A stretch of 63,342 nucleotides of DNA from Pseudomonadota bacterium (GCA_023388715.1 JAEWFT010000005.1:1-63342), one strand, 5' to 3'; numbered from the stretch's first letter, positions 16,667 through 25,351 are shown. The notes: a model not told the origin generated them from the sequence alone. Program-made: numbers and translations.

Positions 16667-17433
16667 CGAGGGAGATCGATGCCCTGTTCCGGCGCGAGGC
16701 CTATCCCTTGGAGTTGCATGCGGGCCGGGACATCGGCGCAGGCCACCTCCGGGGCTGGGGCCTGGAGTACGGGAACCTCCACGAAGAGCGTATTGGCAGC
16801 GATCCGCTGTTCGCACGGGCGCTGGGCGCTGCGCGTGCACGAGGATCGTTGTTGTCCCTGCACAAGCTGGCCAACCTGTACCTGATGATCCGCTACGCGA
16901 TGGCGGAGGACGCGGGGGACATCTACGAGTTCGGCAGCTTCATGGGTGGGTCGGCGGTCTTCATGGGCGTCGTGCTGAAGGAGTTGGGCCGGCGTTCGCG
17001 CGTGCTCGCCTTCGATACCTACGAAGGCATGCCGGCCACCGATGCAGTGCGGGACCTGCACAGTCGCGGCGACTTCAGCGAGACCGGCCATGCCGGTTTG
17101 TTGCACTACATCGAGACCAGCGGCTTGTCGGGCCACGTGCAGACGGTGAAGGGCGAGTTCAGCGCAACTTTGCCGGGAGTGTTGGCGCAAGGCGGCAAGG
17201 TCGGGTTCGTGCATGTCGATTGCGACATCTACGAGCCCATCAAGTTCGTGGTGCGCGCCTGCCTGCCGAACATGGCGCCTGCCGCACACGTGGTGTTCGA
17301 CGACCCACTCCACGGCTCGTGCCTGGGCGCGTTCGATGCCGTGCAGGAATTGATGATCCGCGAACTGGAACTGACCGCCGAGCAGGCCTATCCACACCTT
17401 GTGTTCCGATGCCCGCCACTGGTGGCTGCGTGA
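16663..17433 (+). CDS. TylF/macrocin-type O-methyltransferase
   Basis: This predicted 256-residue methyltransferase resembles the TylF/macrocin O-methyltransferase group often found in glycan clusters. Motif I is IYEFGSFMGGSAVFM, followed by RVLAFDTYEGMPA. A metal-site-like segment VGFVHVDCDIYEPIKF and a VVFDDPLHGSC motif supply the acidic residues expected of a divalent metal-dependent O-methyltransferase. ATG 16663 overlaps the preceding stop (ATGA), which decides the start. It likely methylates a glycan or a nucleotide sugar in the same pathway as the heptose genes; the acceptor is unknown. Confidence 0.8.
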   Translation: MTREIDALFRREAYPLELHAGRDIGAGHLRGWGLEYGNLHEERIGSDPLFARALGAARARGSLLSLHKLANLYLMIRYAMAEDAGDIYEFGSFMGGSAVFMGVVLKELGRRSRVLAFDTYEGMPATDAVRDLHSRGDFSETGHAGLLHYIETSGLSGHVQTVKGEFSATLPGVLAQGGKVGFVHVDCDIYEPIKFVVRACLPNMAPAAHVVFDDPLHGSCLGAFDAVQELMIRELELTAEQAYPHLVFRCPPLVAA

Positions 17434-17458
17434 CCCGGGCGGCTGTCCAAGCACTGGC

Positions 17459-18037
17459 GTGAACGAATCCGGGACGCGCGCGCCCTACCTCGATCCGTCG
17501 GCAGGTGAGCTGCTCATCGCCGCAGGGGCGCCGCGCCGTGCGTTGTTGCTCGATCGCGACGGCGTCATCAACGTCAACCACGGTTATGTGCACAGCCCGG
17601 GAAACACGGAGTGGGTGCCAGGCATCTTCGAATTGGTGGCCAGGGCGCATGCACGCGGCTACGTGGCGATCGTCGCGACCAACCAGGCCGGGATCGGTCG
17701 CGGGCTCTATGACGAAGCTGCCTTCCTCGGCTACACCGCCTGGATGCACGCCCGCTTCGCGGAGCGCGGGACGCCGCTGCTGGCGACGTTCTGGTGCCCG
17801 CACCATCCCGAAGCTGGCATCGGCGATTACCGCGTTGCTTGCGATTGCCGCAAGCCGCGGCCGGGGATGTTGCTGGCGGCGATTGCCCGGTTCGACCTCG
17901 ATCCGGCGCGATCGATGATGGTCGGCGACAAGCAGGGCGACCTCGATGCCGCGGCGGCGGCGGGTGTTCCTGCACGCCTGCTGCGCGAACGGGATTGGGG
18001 GGCGGGGCTCGCCGGCATGCTGGGGACATCGGCATGA
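17459..18037 (+). CDS. gmhB: D-glycero-D-manno-heptose 1,7-bisphosphate phosphatase
   Basis: This 192-residue HAD phosphatase of the HisB-N/GmhB type has the nucleophile motif LLLDRDGVINVNHGYV (DxD), the threonine motif IVATNQAGIGRG, and the zinc-binding cluster CPHHP...CDCRKP typical of GmhB. The acidic motif MVGDKQGDLDAAAAAG completes the active site. It would remove the 7-phosphate from the product of HddA. The start is taken as GTG 17459, 25 bases after the methyltransferase stop. Its stop overlaps the next membrane-protein gene (ATGA). Confidence 0.88.
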   Translation: MNESGTRAPYLDPSAGELLIAAGAPRRALLLDRDGVINVNHGYVHSPGNTEWVPGIFELVARAHARGYVAIVATNQAGIGRGLYDEAAFLGYTAWMHARFAERGTPLLATFWCPHHPEAGIGDYRVACDCRKPRPGMLLAAIARFDLDPARSMMVGDKQGDLDAAAAAGVPARLLRERDWGAGLAGMLGTSA

Positions 18038-20133
18038 AGGCGGGCGATGACGTCCAGCCGCGATCGCCGTGGACCTGGCTGGCGCTGCTTCCGTTGGCTG
18101 TCCTGGTGGTGGCCTGCGTTCGCTACAATCTTGTTGCGAATATCGATGTCGGGTTCCGCTGGATGCTGGCGGCGCTGTTGCTGGTCGAGGGCATCCTGGT
18201 CGGCATCGCCCTGGCCTTGTCGCGACGCGGGTCGCCGCATGCGTGGTGGCCGGTCGCGTTGGCCGCAGTGCCTGCAGCGGTTGGCGTGGCCGTGCATGCG
18301 GGCGTGGGTACCACCCTCGCCGGCGCGTTGCTGGCACTGGCGGCACTGGCGATCGGCATGCGATTGGCCGATGGCGTTCGCTCGCCTGCCATCGCATTGC
18401 TGGTCGGCCTGGCCGTGCTTGCCGCGCTGGTGGGGTGGCTGTTGCCGTTCCCGATCCACCGCCGCTGGGCGTACCTGCTGGTGGCGGTACTCGTTGTCGC
18501 ATGGCACGCGCGTGCGATGGCGACGCTGCTGCGCGACGGAGCGATGTTGCTGGGGCAGGGGGCATTGCGACAGCCGGCGTGGGCCATCCTGGTCATCACC
18601 GCGGCAACCGTGGCCAGCCTGGGCCTGTGGCTGCCCAGCCTCAATTACGACGACAACGCGGTCCACCTGATCCTGCAGGCGCAGTTGCTGGCAGACGGGT
18701 ACTACCGTCTGGATGTGCAGAGCCAGTCCTGGGCGGTGGCGCCGTGGGCGAACAACGTCCTGCACGCCGTGGCGGCGATGCTGGCGGGACACGAGGCACG
18801 TGCTGCGGTTGCGGCCATCTGGTTGTTGCTCGGCATCGACGGCGCGCGTCGGCTTGCATCGGCGCTGGGGGCTCCGCCGCGGGTCGCATTGGCAGCGGCT
18901 GCAGTGTTCGCCGCGCAGCCGTTTGCAGGTTATTTCACCACCACGATGCAGGTCGATGGTGCGAGCGCCGCGATCCTGCTGCAACTTGCCGCGGTTGCCG
19001 CGGTCCCGGCTGCGCGAAGGCCCGGTCCGTTGGCGATCGGCGCCATCGTAGGCCTGCTGCTCGCGTTGAAGACCGTCAACCTGCTATTCGCCCTGCCACT
19101 ACTCCTGTGGCTGGGGTGGTCCTCGGTGCCTGGCCTGCGCCTCGGCTGGACCCTGCGGGTGCTGGCGACGCTCCTTCCAGTGGTGGCATCAAGCTACGGC
19201 TACGCGATGCTGGTCACCGGCAACCCGCTTTTCCCGTTCTTCAATGCGGTGTTCCGGTCGCCTTACTACCCGCTCGAGAATCTCCGCGACCTGAAATGGA
19301 CGGCGGGTGTGACGTGGCGCGCACCGTGGGACCTGCTCTTCCGATCCGATGTTTATGGCCAGTACTACCCGGGTGCGGCAGGGATTGCCGTGCTCGCGAC
19401 GCTTCCGGCACTGCTATGGGTTGCCGTGCGGACGCCGCCAATGAGGTGGCTGGCGGCGTTGGCTTTGTTCGTTGCCGTCGTGCTCTTCTGGCAGATGCAG
19501 TACTTGCGTTACCTCTTTCCGGCTTGCGCGGTGCTGGCGGTACTGGGCGTGGTGGCGCTGTCGCGCGTGCTGGCCTGGCGCGGCTTCGTGGCGGCGGTGC
19601 TCGTGCTGGTCGCGGTCGATGCGGTCCTGACGCCTACCACCAGTTGGATCGTGCGCGCCAATCCATGGGCCGGCTTGCTGCGGCAAGGGCCGGACGCGCA
19701 CGCACAACTGGTCCGCGAGGTGATGCCGGAGCGCGCGTTGCTGGAACGCGTCGTCGCTCGCGACCCGAACGCCTGCGTGTTGATGACCGATCCGAAGCGG
19801 CCGTTCGTGGGCGCGGGGCATGGTCGGGCGCTGTCGATGCACCGTCGCTACGACCCCGAGTTGTGGCATGCACGCAACCATGCGGAGCGGGATCCATCGG
19901 GGCAGGCTTGGCGGAACCTGTTGGCGCGGGTGGGCGCGGCCGTGGTGATCGTCGATCCCGTGGCGACACCCGTGTTGCACGGGGTCCTGCGCGATGCCGG
20001 TTACCGGGAGATTGCCGCGGAAGGGCGATTGCAGGCATGGGCGGCCCCCGGCAAAGTGGGGGAGCAATGCTCGGAGGCATTGCTGGATGCCCGCAACCAG
20101 TCGCGCTTGCACGGACTGTTATCCGCTTTTTGA
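18034..20133 (+). CDS. Polytopic membrane protein, putative GT-C-type glycosyltransferase
   Basis: This predicted 699-residue protein has about a dozen hydrophobic segments in its first 560 residues and a roughly 120-residue soluble C-terminal part. An N-terminal loop segment (LNYDDNAVHLILQAQLLADG) with acidic residues near membrane helices is typical of GT-C glycosyltransferases, which use polyprenyl-phosphate sugars on the periplasmic side. A later motif (NPLFPFFNAVFRSP) also occurs in altered form in the convergent membrane protein at 22032-23603, suggesting one family. ATG 18034 overlaps the gmhB stop. The function could also be glycan polymerisation; no specific donor can be inferred. 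Confidence 0.7.
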   Translation: MKAGDDVQPRSPWTWLALLPLAVLVVACVRYNLVANIDVGFRWMLAALLLVEGILVGIALALSRRGSPHAWWPVALAAVPAAVGVAVHAGVGTTLAGALLALAALAIGMRLADGVRSPAIALLVGLAVLAALVGWLLPFPIHRRWAYLLVAVLVVAWHARAMATLLRDGAMLLGQGALRQPAWAILVITAATVASLGLWLPSLNYDDNAVHLILQAQLLADGYYRLDVQSQSWAVAPWANNVLHAVAAMLAGHEARAAVAAIWLLLGIDGARRLASALGAPPRVALAAAAVFAAQPFAGYFTTTMQVDGASAAILLQLAAVAAVPAARRPGPLAIGAIVGLLLALKTVNLLFALPLLLWLGWSSVPGLRLGWTLRVLATLLPVVASSYGYAMLVTGNPLFPFFNAVFRSPYYPLENLRDLKWTAGVTWRAPWDLLFRSDVYGQYYPGAAGIAVLATLPALLWVAVRTPPMRWLAALALFVAVVLFWQMQYLRYLFPACAVLAVLGVVALSRVLAWRGFVAAVLVLVAVDAVLTPTTSWIVRANPWAGLLRQGPDAHAQLVREVMPERALLERVVARDPNACVLMTDPKRPFVGAGHGRALSMHRRYDPELWHARNHAERDPSGQAWRNLLARVGAAVVIVDPVATPVLHGVLRDAGYREIAAEGRLQAWAAPGKVGEQCSEALLDARNQSRLHGLLSAF

Positions 20134-20277
20134 GGGAGTCCCAGGTCCGTTGTAGTCCGGGTCCCACAGATGCCGCTGGTATGATGCGTCGTCGCGTGAA
20201 CCGCCCGTCCACTGGCGTCGGCGGATACTGCGGGACGAGGCCTAGCCTGCGTTTCGTCCACATTCTGGAGTCGTCTC

Positions 20278-20718
20278 ATGAAGCATTACGTCTTGTTGCT
20301 TTGCGCCACCCTGGGTGTCGTCTCGTGTTCCGGCCAGTCCGACGGCGGGCCGGCGGTGACGGCCAGGCCGGAAGGCCCCAGCTCGCAGCCCGCAGCCGCC
20401 CCGGTGAAGACCGAAGCTGAGGTCAGCAACGGCCCTAACAGCATGGTGATCAAGCCGGGCCACGTGTTCGCCTGCGACGGACGCGATCGTGCCGTGTCCA
20501 CCATCAGCTGGCGCAGCACCGATCCTGCGGTGTCCAGGGTGGCGATCAAGGTCCAGGCGGCGGAAGGCGGCGAAAGCAAGGTGTTCACCATCGGGGGCAG
20601 CGAAGGCAGCGCGGAGACCGGCAACTGGATGACTCCGGGCGTGCGCGTGGCGATGGTGGACGAGCCGACCGGCAAGGAGCTGGCGAGCCACACGGTCACC
20701 GCCCTCCCCTGCAACTGA
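20278..20718 (+). CDS. Small lipoprotein of unknown function
   Basis: This 146-residue protein has a signal peptide ending in the lipobox GVVSC, so it is probably lipid-anchored. A Pro/Ala-rich linker leads to a compact domain of about 95 residues (residues about 55-146) that looks all-beta. It contains two cysteines (FACDG and the C-terminal ALPCN) that could form a disulfide. A TGGAGT ribosome site precedes the ATG. It lies between a GT-C-like gene and gtrB-like/gtrA-like genes in the same direction, so an envelope glycan role is plausible, but no family is recognised. Confidence 0.72.
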   Translation: MKHYVLLLCATLGVVSCSGQSDGGPAVTARPEGPSSQPAAAPVKTEAEVSNGPNSMVIKPGHVFACDGRDRAVSTISWRSTDPAVSRVAIKVQAAEGGESKVFTIGGSEGSAETGNWMTPGVRVAMVDEPTGKELASHTVTALPCN

Positions 20719-20728
20719 GGTCGTCACG

Positions 20729-21646
20729 ATGACCCGCGTCGCCGTCCTGGTCCCGTGCTACAACGAGGCGGTCGCGATCGCGCAGGTCGTACGTGATTTC
20801 CGCGCCTCGCTGCCGGACGCGGAGGTCTACGTCTTCGACAACAACTCGAGCGACGGGACGTCGGCGATCGCGTGTGCGAGCGGGGCGCTGGTCCAGCAGG
20901 TCACCCTGCAGGGCAAGGGCCATGTCGTCCGGCGCCAGTTCGCCGACGTGGACGCGGATGTCTACCTGATGGTGGACGGCGACGACACCTACGATGCGGC
21001 CAGCGCACCGGCGTTGGTCGCCTGCCTCCTTGAAGGCCACCATGACATGGTCGTTGGCGTTCGCCAGGCGCGTGCCAGCGAGGCGTATCGCGCTGGCCAT
21101 GCCTGGGGCAACCGCATGCTGACCGGATTCCTGAGCTGGTTGTTCGGGCGCAATTGCCGCGACATCCTCACCGGGTATCGCGCGTTCTCGCGCCGCTTCG
21201 TGAAGTCGTTCCCCGTCCTGAGCGCCGGCTTCGACATCGAGACCGAGCTGACCGTGCATGCGCTGGAGATGAAGATGTCGGTCGGCGAGGTGGAAACGCC
21301 GTACAAAGAGCGCCCGGAAGGATCCTTCTCCAAGCTGAGTACGTACAAGGATGGATTCCGCATCCTGCGCACGATGCTGCGGCTGTTCAGCGCCGAGCGA
21401 CCGCTGGTGTTCTTCGGGGCGATCACCTTCGCGCTGGCGCTGCTCTCGGTGGCGCTCGTGGTGCCGGTGGTGGCCGAATACGTGCGCAGCGGACTGGTGC
21501 CGCGCCTGCCGACCGCGGTGCTTGCGACCGGCATCATGCTGACTGCCCTGTTGAGCGCGACCGTAGGCCTGGTGCTGGACACCGTCACCCGTGGCCGCCG
21601 AGAGACGAAGATGCTGGCGTACCTGGCGCAGTCGACGCGACGCTGA
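20729..21646 (+). CDS. gtrB: GtrB-like polyprenyl-phosphate glycosyltransferase (GT2)
   Basis: This 305-residue GT2 enzyme has an N-terminal catalytic domain (VAVLVPCYNEAVAIAQVV, YVFDNNSSDGT, LMVDGDDTYDA with its DXD) and a motif ILTGYRAFSRRFVKSFPVL typical of DPM1/GtrB/ArnC enzymes. Two C-terminal membrane helices follow (residues about 225-290). Such proteins load a hexose onto undecaprenyl phosphate in the cytoplasm. The following gtrA-like gene begins two bases after the stop, which is the usual gtr partnership. A GAGGT ribosome site precedes the ATG. Confidence 0.85.
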   Translation: MTRVAVLVPCYNEAVAIAQVVRDFRASLPDAEVYVFDNNSSDGTSAIACASGALVQQVTLQGKGHVVRRQFADVDADVYLMVDGDDTYDAASAPALVACLLEGHHDMVVGVRQARASEAYRAGHAWGNRMLTGFLSWLFGRNCRDILTGYRAFSRRFVKSFPVLSAGFDIETELTVHALEMKMSVGEVETPYKERPEGSFSKLSTYKDGFRILRTMLRLFSAERPLVFFGAITFALALLSVALVVPVVAEYVRSGLVPRLPTAVLATGIMLTALLSATVGLVLDTVTRGRRETKMLAYLAQSTRR

Positions 21647-21648
21647 TC

Positions 21649-22026
21649 GTGCGCCAGTTCACCCGGTTCTGCTTCGCCGGCGGCCTGGCGTTCGTCGTCG
21701 ATGCAGGGATTCTGCATACCGCGGTCGCGGCAGGAGCGGATCCTTACGCCGCTCGCGTCCTGTCCTATCTCTGCGCGGTCACCACCACGTGGTGGTTCAA
21801 CCGCACGTATACCTTCACCGCCACTGCGGGGAAGCCCAGCCTGCACGAGTGGGGGCGCTACGCCGTTTCGCAGTTGGGGGGAGGCAGCATCAACTACCTG
21901 ACCTATGCCGGTCTCGTGTATGCCGTTCCGGTGGTGACGCGCCATCCGGTGCTGGGAGTGGCGGCCGGATCCGCAGCCGGCTTGATGGTCAATTTCCTGT
22001 TGGCGCGCCGCTACGTCTTCGGATAG
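21649..22026 (+). CDS. gtrA: GtrA-like polytopic membrane protein
   Basis: This predicted 125-residue protein has four membrane helices and the GtrA-family features RQFTRFCFAGGLAFVVDAGI, TTWWFNRTYTF and VNFLLARRYVFG. GtrA proteins are thought to move undecaprenyl-phosphate sugars across the inner membrane. The start is taken as GTG 21649, two bases after the gtrB stop; no ATG is available near the conserved N terminus. It converges with the membrane protein at 22032 with only 5 bases between the two stop codons. Confidence 0.82.
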   Translation: MRQFTRFCFAGGLAFVVDAGILHTAVAAGADPYAARVLSYLCAVTTTWWFNRTYTFTATAGKPSLHEWGRYAVSQLGGGSINYLTYAGLVYAVPVVTRHPVLGVAAGSAAGLMVNFLLARRYVFG

Positions 22027-22031
22027 CTAGT

Positions 22032-23603
22032 TCAGGGCTCGGTTCGGGGCAAGGCGCAGTGCGTCGGCACTGGTTCCGGTGAGCGTTGCAGGGGGCACAG
22101 GCGCACTCGGCCGAACGTGCTGCGTATGTACGTGCATTTCGCCGCGACCTGCAGACCGTAGAAGTCGCGCGCCAGCGATCGTCCTTCGGCGATGTCGCTG
22201 CGATCCTGGTCTTCCTCGAGTAGCCAGATCGGTCCGCGGTGGTCGCGAAGTCGCGCCTCGACCCGCGCTTGCAGCCTCGTGCAGCGGCGCGGATGCATGA
22301 GGTTGTTGCGGATGGCCAACGCCGGAATGCGATCCGGCAACCCGAGCATGAAATAGCCGAGCGGCGAGTCCGCGGCGGTCACCACCATCGCGTTGGGCGG
22401 AAGTGTCGGCCAATCGGCCTCGACGAAGTGGCGACTGAACGGGCGCCTCCCCAGCTCTGGCCGGACGGTGGCGAAAAGCAACGTTGCCACGAGGAGTGCA
22501 GCGACGATGGGATAGGACCTGCCGGGCAGTCGCGACAGCATGGCGAGCAGCATTGCAGCCGCAGCGACCTCCAGCGGGGTCGCATAGCGGAGGATCCCGT
22601 ACTGCATGACCCAAAGGACGTACGAGACGACAAAGAACATCGCGACCATGCGGCCCGAATAGACCTGCGCGGGCGTCGCGACGCGCCGCGGCCAGCAAAG
22701 GAACAGGGACGCAACGAGGCCGACCAGCAGGCGCGGGTCCCGAACCGGGAGTTCGGAGAAGCGGGTGCTGGTGGCCAGCAGGTGTACGGGCGCGAGCAGG
22801 GCGTCCAGCAGTGTCTTGGGACGGAATCGTACGTCTGCCCACGTATCCGGCGGCAGGTCGGGCGAACGGAAAATGTTGTTGAAATAAGGAAACATCGGGC
22901 TGCCATGGGTTTCCCAGAGATACAGCCCCCAAGGCACGTAACTGACCAGGAAGCCACTCAAGCCACCGATCGCCAGGGCGAGCACCCGGGTCGGAAGCAT
23001 GCGTGGTGGACCACTCGCCAGCGTTGCCGCGAACAGCCCGATGCAATACAGCAACGCGGTGAGCTTGAGGCCCGCGGTGAGACCGGCGATCGCCCCAGCG
23101 AAGAGCCAAACCCGGAACCCGGCTTGGGGCCGCAGCACCAGCGCAAGGGAGGTCACGATCCCGGCGGCGACGAACAGGTCGTTCATGCTGCTGCCGATGT
23201 TCGGCAGGAAGGCCGCGCCACTCGCGCCGGCCAAGGCGAACGCGAGCAGTTCCCATGCGCGCAGTGGGCGATCCAGAAGCCGGCTCAATACGTTGCTGCC
23301 TGCGAGCAGGGCGACGATAGCGGGGATGGTCAGCCATAGGCTGATGAGCAGGCTGTGCACATCGGCGCGCACCAGCAGGTAGAGCGGGACGTCAAGCAGC
23401 GGGCTATGCCAAGTCTGGATCTGCGCCGGTGCGATATCGATGGCGTAGCGGCCGGTCAGCCACGCATGCGGGTTGTACAGGTGGTAATTGGCAAGGTCCC
23501 AGTTCGTGTCCAAGCCCAGCCAAAGCATTGCCAGCAAAGGCACCGCAGTGCATATAAAAAAGGCCAGCAGGCGATTGGAAGTGTTCGTGCCCGCCATCTC
23601 CAC
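22032..23603 (-). CDS. Polytopic membrane protein, putative GT-C-type glycosyltransferase
   Basis: This 523-residue protein has about ten membrane helices. An N-terminal periplasmic loop (NWDLANYHLYNPHAWLTGRY) contains conserved Asp and His residues, as in GT-C glycosyltransferases; a soluble C-terminal part of about 130 residues follows. The segment GSPMFPYFNNIFRSP parallels NPLFPFFNAVFRSP in the 18034-20133 protein, so the two look homologous. It may be the serotype-specific transferase that completes a three-gene gtr cassette with gtrB and gtrA, although it lies on the opposite strand. A second ATG two codons downstream is possible. Confidence 0.72.
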   Translation of the reverse strand: MEMAGTNTSNRLLAFFICTAVPLLAMLWLGLDTNWDLANYHLYNPHAWLTGRYAIDIAPAQIQTWHSPLLDVPLYLLVRADVHSLLISLWLTIPAIVALLAGSNVLSRLLDRPLRAWELLAFALAGASGAAFLPNIGSSMNDLFVAAGIVTSLALVLRPQAGFRVWLFAGAIAGLTAGLKLTALLYCIGLFAATLASGPPRMLPTRVLALAIGGLSGFLVSYVPWGLYLWETHGSPMFPYFNNIFRSPDLPPDTWADVRFRPKTLLDALLAPVHLLATSTRFSELPVRDPRLLVGLVASLFLCWPRRVATPAQVYSGRMVAMFFVVSYVLWVMQYGILRYATPLEVAAAAMLLAMLSRLPGRSYPIVAALLVATLLFATVRPELGRRPFSRHFVEADWPTLPPNAMVVTAADSPLGYFMLGLPDRIPALAIRNNLMHPRRCTRLQARVEARLRDHRGPIWLLEEDQDRSDIAEGRSLARDFYGLQVAAKCTYIRSTFGRVRLCPLQRSPEPVPTHCALPRTEP

Positions 23604-23623
23604 TCCCTTGGGACCAGTCTCGG

Positions 23624-23649
23624 GGCGCCGGCCGCAAGCCGCCGGCGCC
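23624..23649 (-). terminator. GC-rich hairpin after etfA
   Basis: A perfect 9-bp stem (GGCGCCGGC with GCCGGCGCC) closes an 8-base loop directly downstream of the etfA stop codon and upstream of the next minus-strand gene. No T-run follows in the minus direction, so intrinsic termination would be inefficient. It may instead protect the etf transcript 3' end. Confidence 0.4.
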
Positions 23650-23663
23650 GTTTCTCAGCGGGC

Positions 23664-24608
23664 TCAGCCCAGCGCCGCTTCCAGCTCCGGCAGGATCTGG
23701 AACAGATCCCCCACCAGCCCGATATCCGCTATCTCGAAGATCGGCGCGTCGCCGTCCTTGTTGATGGCGACGATGGTGCCGGCGTCCTTGATCCCCGTCA
23801 GGTGCTGGATTGCGCCGCTGATGCCGATGGCGACGTACAGCTCCGGCGAGATGATCTTGCCGGTCTGGCCGACCTGCAGCTCGTTGGGCACGTAGCCGGC
23901 GTCGACCGCCGCGCGCGAGGCGCCGACGGCCGCGCCAAGCTTGTCGGCGAAGTCGTAGATGATGCGGAAGTTCTCCTCGCTGCCGACCCCGCGGCCGCCG
24001 GAGACCACGCGCTTGGCGCTCTGCAGGTCGGGGCGGTCGGACTTGCCTGCGGCAAGGCCGATGAAGCGCGTGTGGCCGGGCAGCGCGGCATCCACCGAGA
24101 CCGATTCAACGCTCGCGCTGCCGCCCTTGCCGGCTTCCGGCCACGACGCGGTGCGCACGGTCGCCACGACCGTGGCGTCGGCGGGCGCTTCCACGGTGAT
24201 GATCGCGTTGCCCGCGTAGATCGGGCGCTTGAAGGTGTGGCTGCCTTCGACCGCCATCAGGTCGGACACCTGGTTCACGCCCAGCAGCGCGGCGACCGCC
24301 GGCATCAGGTCCTTGCCGAAGGTGGTGGAGGGCCCGAACACATGGCTGTAGCCGGCAGCAAGCGCGGCCACCTGGGGCGCCTGCACCTGGGCGATGGCAT
24401 GGGCGTTGGCAGCGTTGGCCACCGCCAACACCTTGCCGACACCGTCGATCTGCGCGGCCTCGGCCGCGACCGCGGCCGGGTCGGCGGCCAGCACCAGGAT
24501 ATCGATGGACGCGGGGGCGAAGGCCTTGGCGGCCGACACGCACTTCGCGGTGGCGCCATTGAGCTTGCCGTCCAGATGTTCGGCGACGATCAGGACCTTG
24601 GACATCAC
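23664..24608 (-). CDS. etfA: Electron transfer flavoprotein alpha subunit
   Basis: This 314-residue ETF alpha subunit carries FAD and passes electrons from acyl-CoA and related dehydrogenases to ETF-quinone oxidoreductase. The C-terminal FAD domain is clear: VSGGRGVGSEENFRIIYDFA, then GQTGKIISPELYVAIGISGA and VAINKDGDAPIFEIADIGLV. The length is normal. Its ATG overlaps the etfB stop by 4 bases, so alpha and beta should be made in equal amounts. The ubiquinone oxidoreductase partner is encoded nearby at 28086-29762. Confidence 0.96.
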   Translation of the reverse strand: MMSKVLIVAEHLDGKLNGATAKCVSAAKAFAPASIDILVLAADPAAVAAEAAQIDGVGKVLAVANAANAHAIAQVQAPQVAALAAGYSHVFGPSTTFGKDLMPAVAALLGVNQVSDLMAVEGSHTFKRPIYAGNAIITVEAPADATVVATVRTASWPEAGKGGSASVESVSVDAALPGHTRFIGLAAGKSDRPDLQSAKRVVSGGRGVGSEENFRIIYDFADKLGAAVGASRAAVDAGYVPNELQVGQTGKIISPELYVAIGISGAIQHLTGIKDAGTIVAINKDGDAPIFEIADIGLVGDLFQILPELEAALG

Positions 24609-25351
24609 AGGAGCCCCTTCTGCTTGAGTGCGGCGACCAGCTCGGCCGCGTCCTTGACCATCACCCCGCGGCTGCGCTTGGCCGGCGCGGCGTAATGGGT
24701 GGTCTTGAGCGAATCATTCGCCTCCACGCCGAGGTCGGCGAAGGCGATGGTCTCCAGCGGCTTGCTCTTGGCCTTCATGATGTCCGGCAGCTTGATGAAG
24801 CGCGGCTCGTTGAGGCGCAGGTCGGTGGTGACCACCGCCGGCAGGTCGACTTCCAGGGTTTCCAGGCCGGCATCGACCTCGCGCACCACCGTGGCCTTGC
24901 TATCGGCGATCTCGAGCTTGGACGCGAACGTCGCCTGCGGGCGGCCCCACAGCGTCGCCAGCATCTGCCCGGTCTGGTTGGCATCGTCGTCGATCGCCTG
25001 CTTGCCGAGCAGGACCAGGTCGGGTTGCTCCTTCTCGACCAGCTTGAGCAGGGCGCGGGCGGCGGTCAGCGGCTGCACCGGCGCATCGGCGACGACGTGG
25101 ATGGCGCGGTTGGCGCCCATCGCCAAGCCGTTGCGCAGGTGCGGCTGGGCATCGGCGGGGGCGATGGTGGCGACCACCACCTCGGTGGCGATGCCCTTGT
25201 CGCGCAGGCGCAGCGCCTCTTCCAGCGCGATGTCGTCGAACGGGTTGGGCGACAGCTTGACGCCGTCGGTGACCACGCCGGAACCGTCCGGCTTGACCTG
25301 GATGCGGACGTTGTAGTCCACCACGCGCTTGTAGGCGACGAGGATCTTCAT
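24605..25351 (-). CDS. etfB: Electron transfer flavoprotein beta subunit
   Basis: This 248-residue ETF beta subunit binds AMP and forms the heterodimer with EtfA. It begins MKILVAYKRVVDYNVRIQVK and has the family segments VKLSPNPFDDIALEEALRL and LLGKQAIDDDANQTGQMLA. The recognition-loop segment LPDIMKAKSKPLE is present. ATG 25351 is chosen because the family N terminus begins there; sequence further upstream in frame is not ETF-like. It is divergently oriented from scoA across a 277-base spacer. Confidence 0.96.
   Translation of the reverse strand: MKILVAYKRVVDYNVRIQVKPDGSGVVTDGVKLSPNPFDDIALEEALRLRDKGIATEVVVATIAPADAQPHLRNGLAMGANRAIHVVADAPVQPLTAARALLKLVEKEQPDLVLLGKQAIDDDANQTGQMLATLWGRPQATFASKLEIADSKATVVREVDAGLETLEVDLPAVVTTDLRLNEPRFIKLPDIMKAKSKPLETIAFADLGVEANDSLKTTHYAAPAKRSRGVMVKDAAELVAALKQKGLL

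Noticed and set aside
13573..18037. Considered the heptose genes as part of the ADP-heptose LPS core pathway
   Set aside because: The separate HddA-type GHMP kinase and HddC-type guanylyltransferase replace the bifunctional HldE, and no hldD epimerase is present, so the GDP branch is favoured.
20134..20277. Searched the 144-base spacer before the small lipoprotein for a tRNA or small RNA
   Set aside because: No cloverleaf-like pairing or conserved tRNA arms were seen. A TATGAT near 20179 could be a -10 box but lacks a partner.
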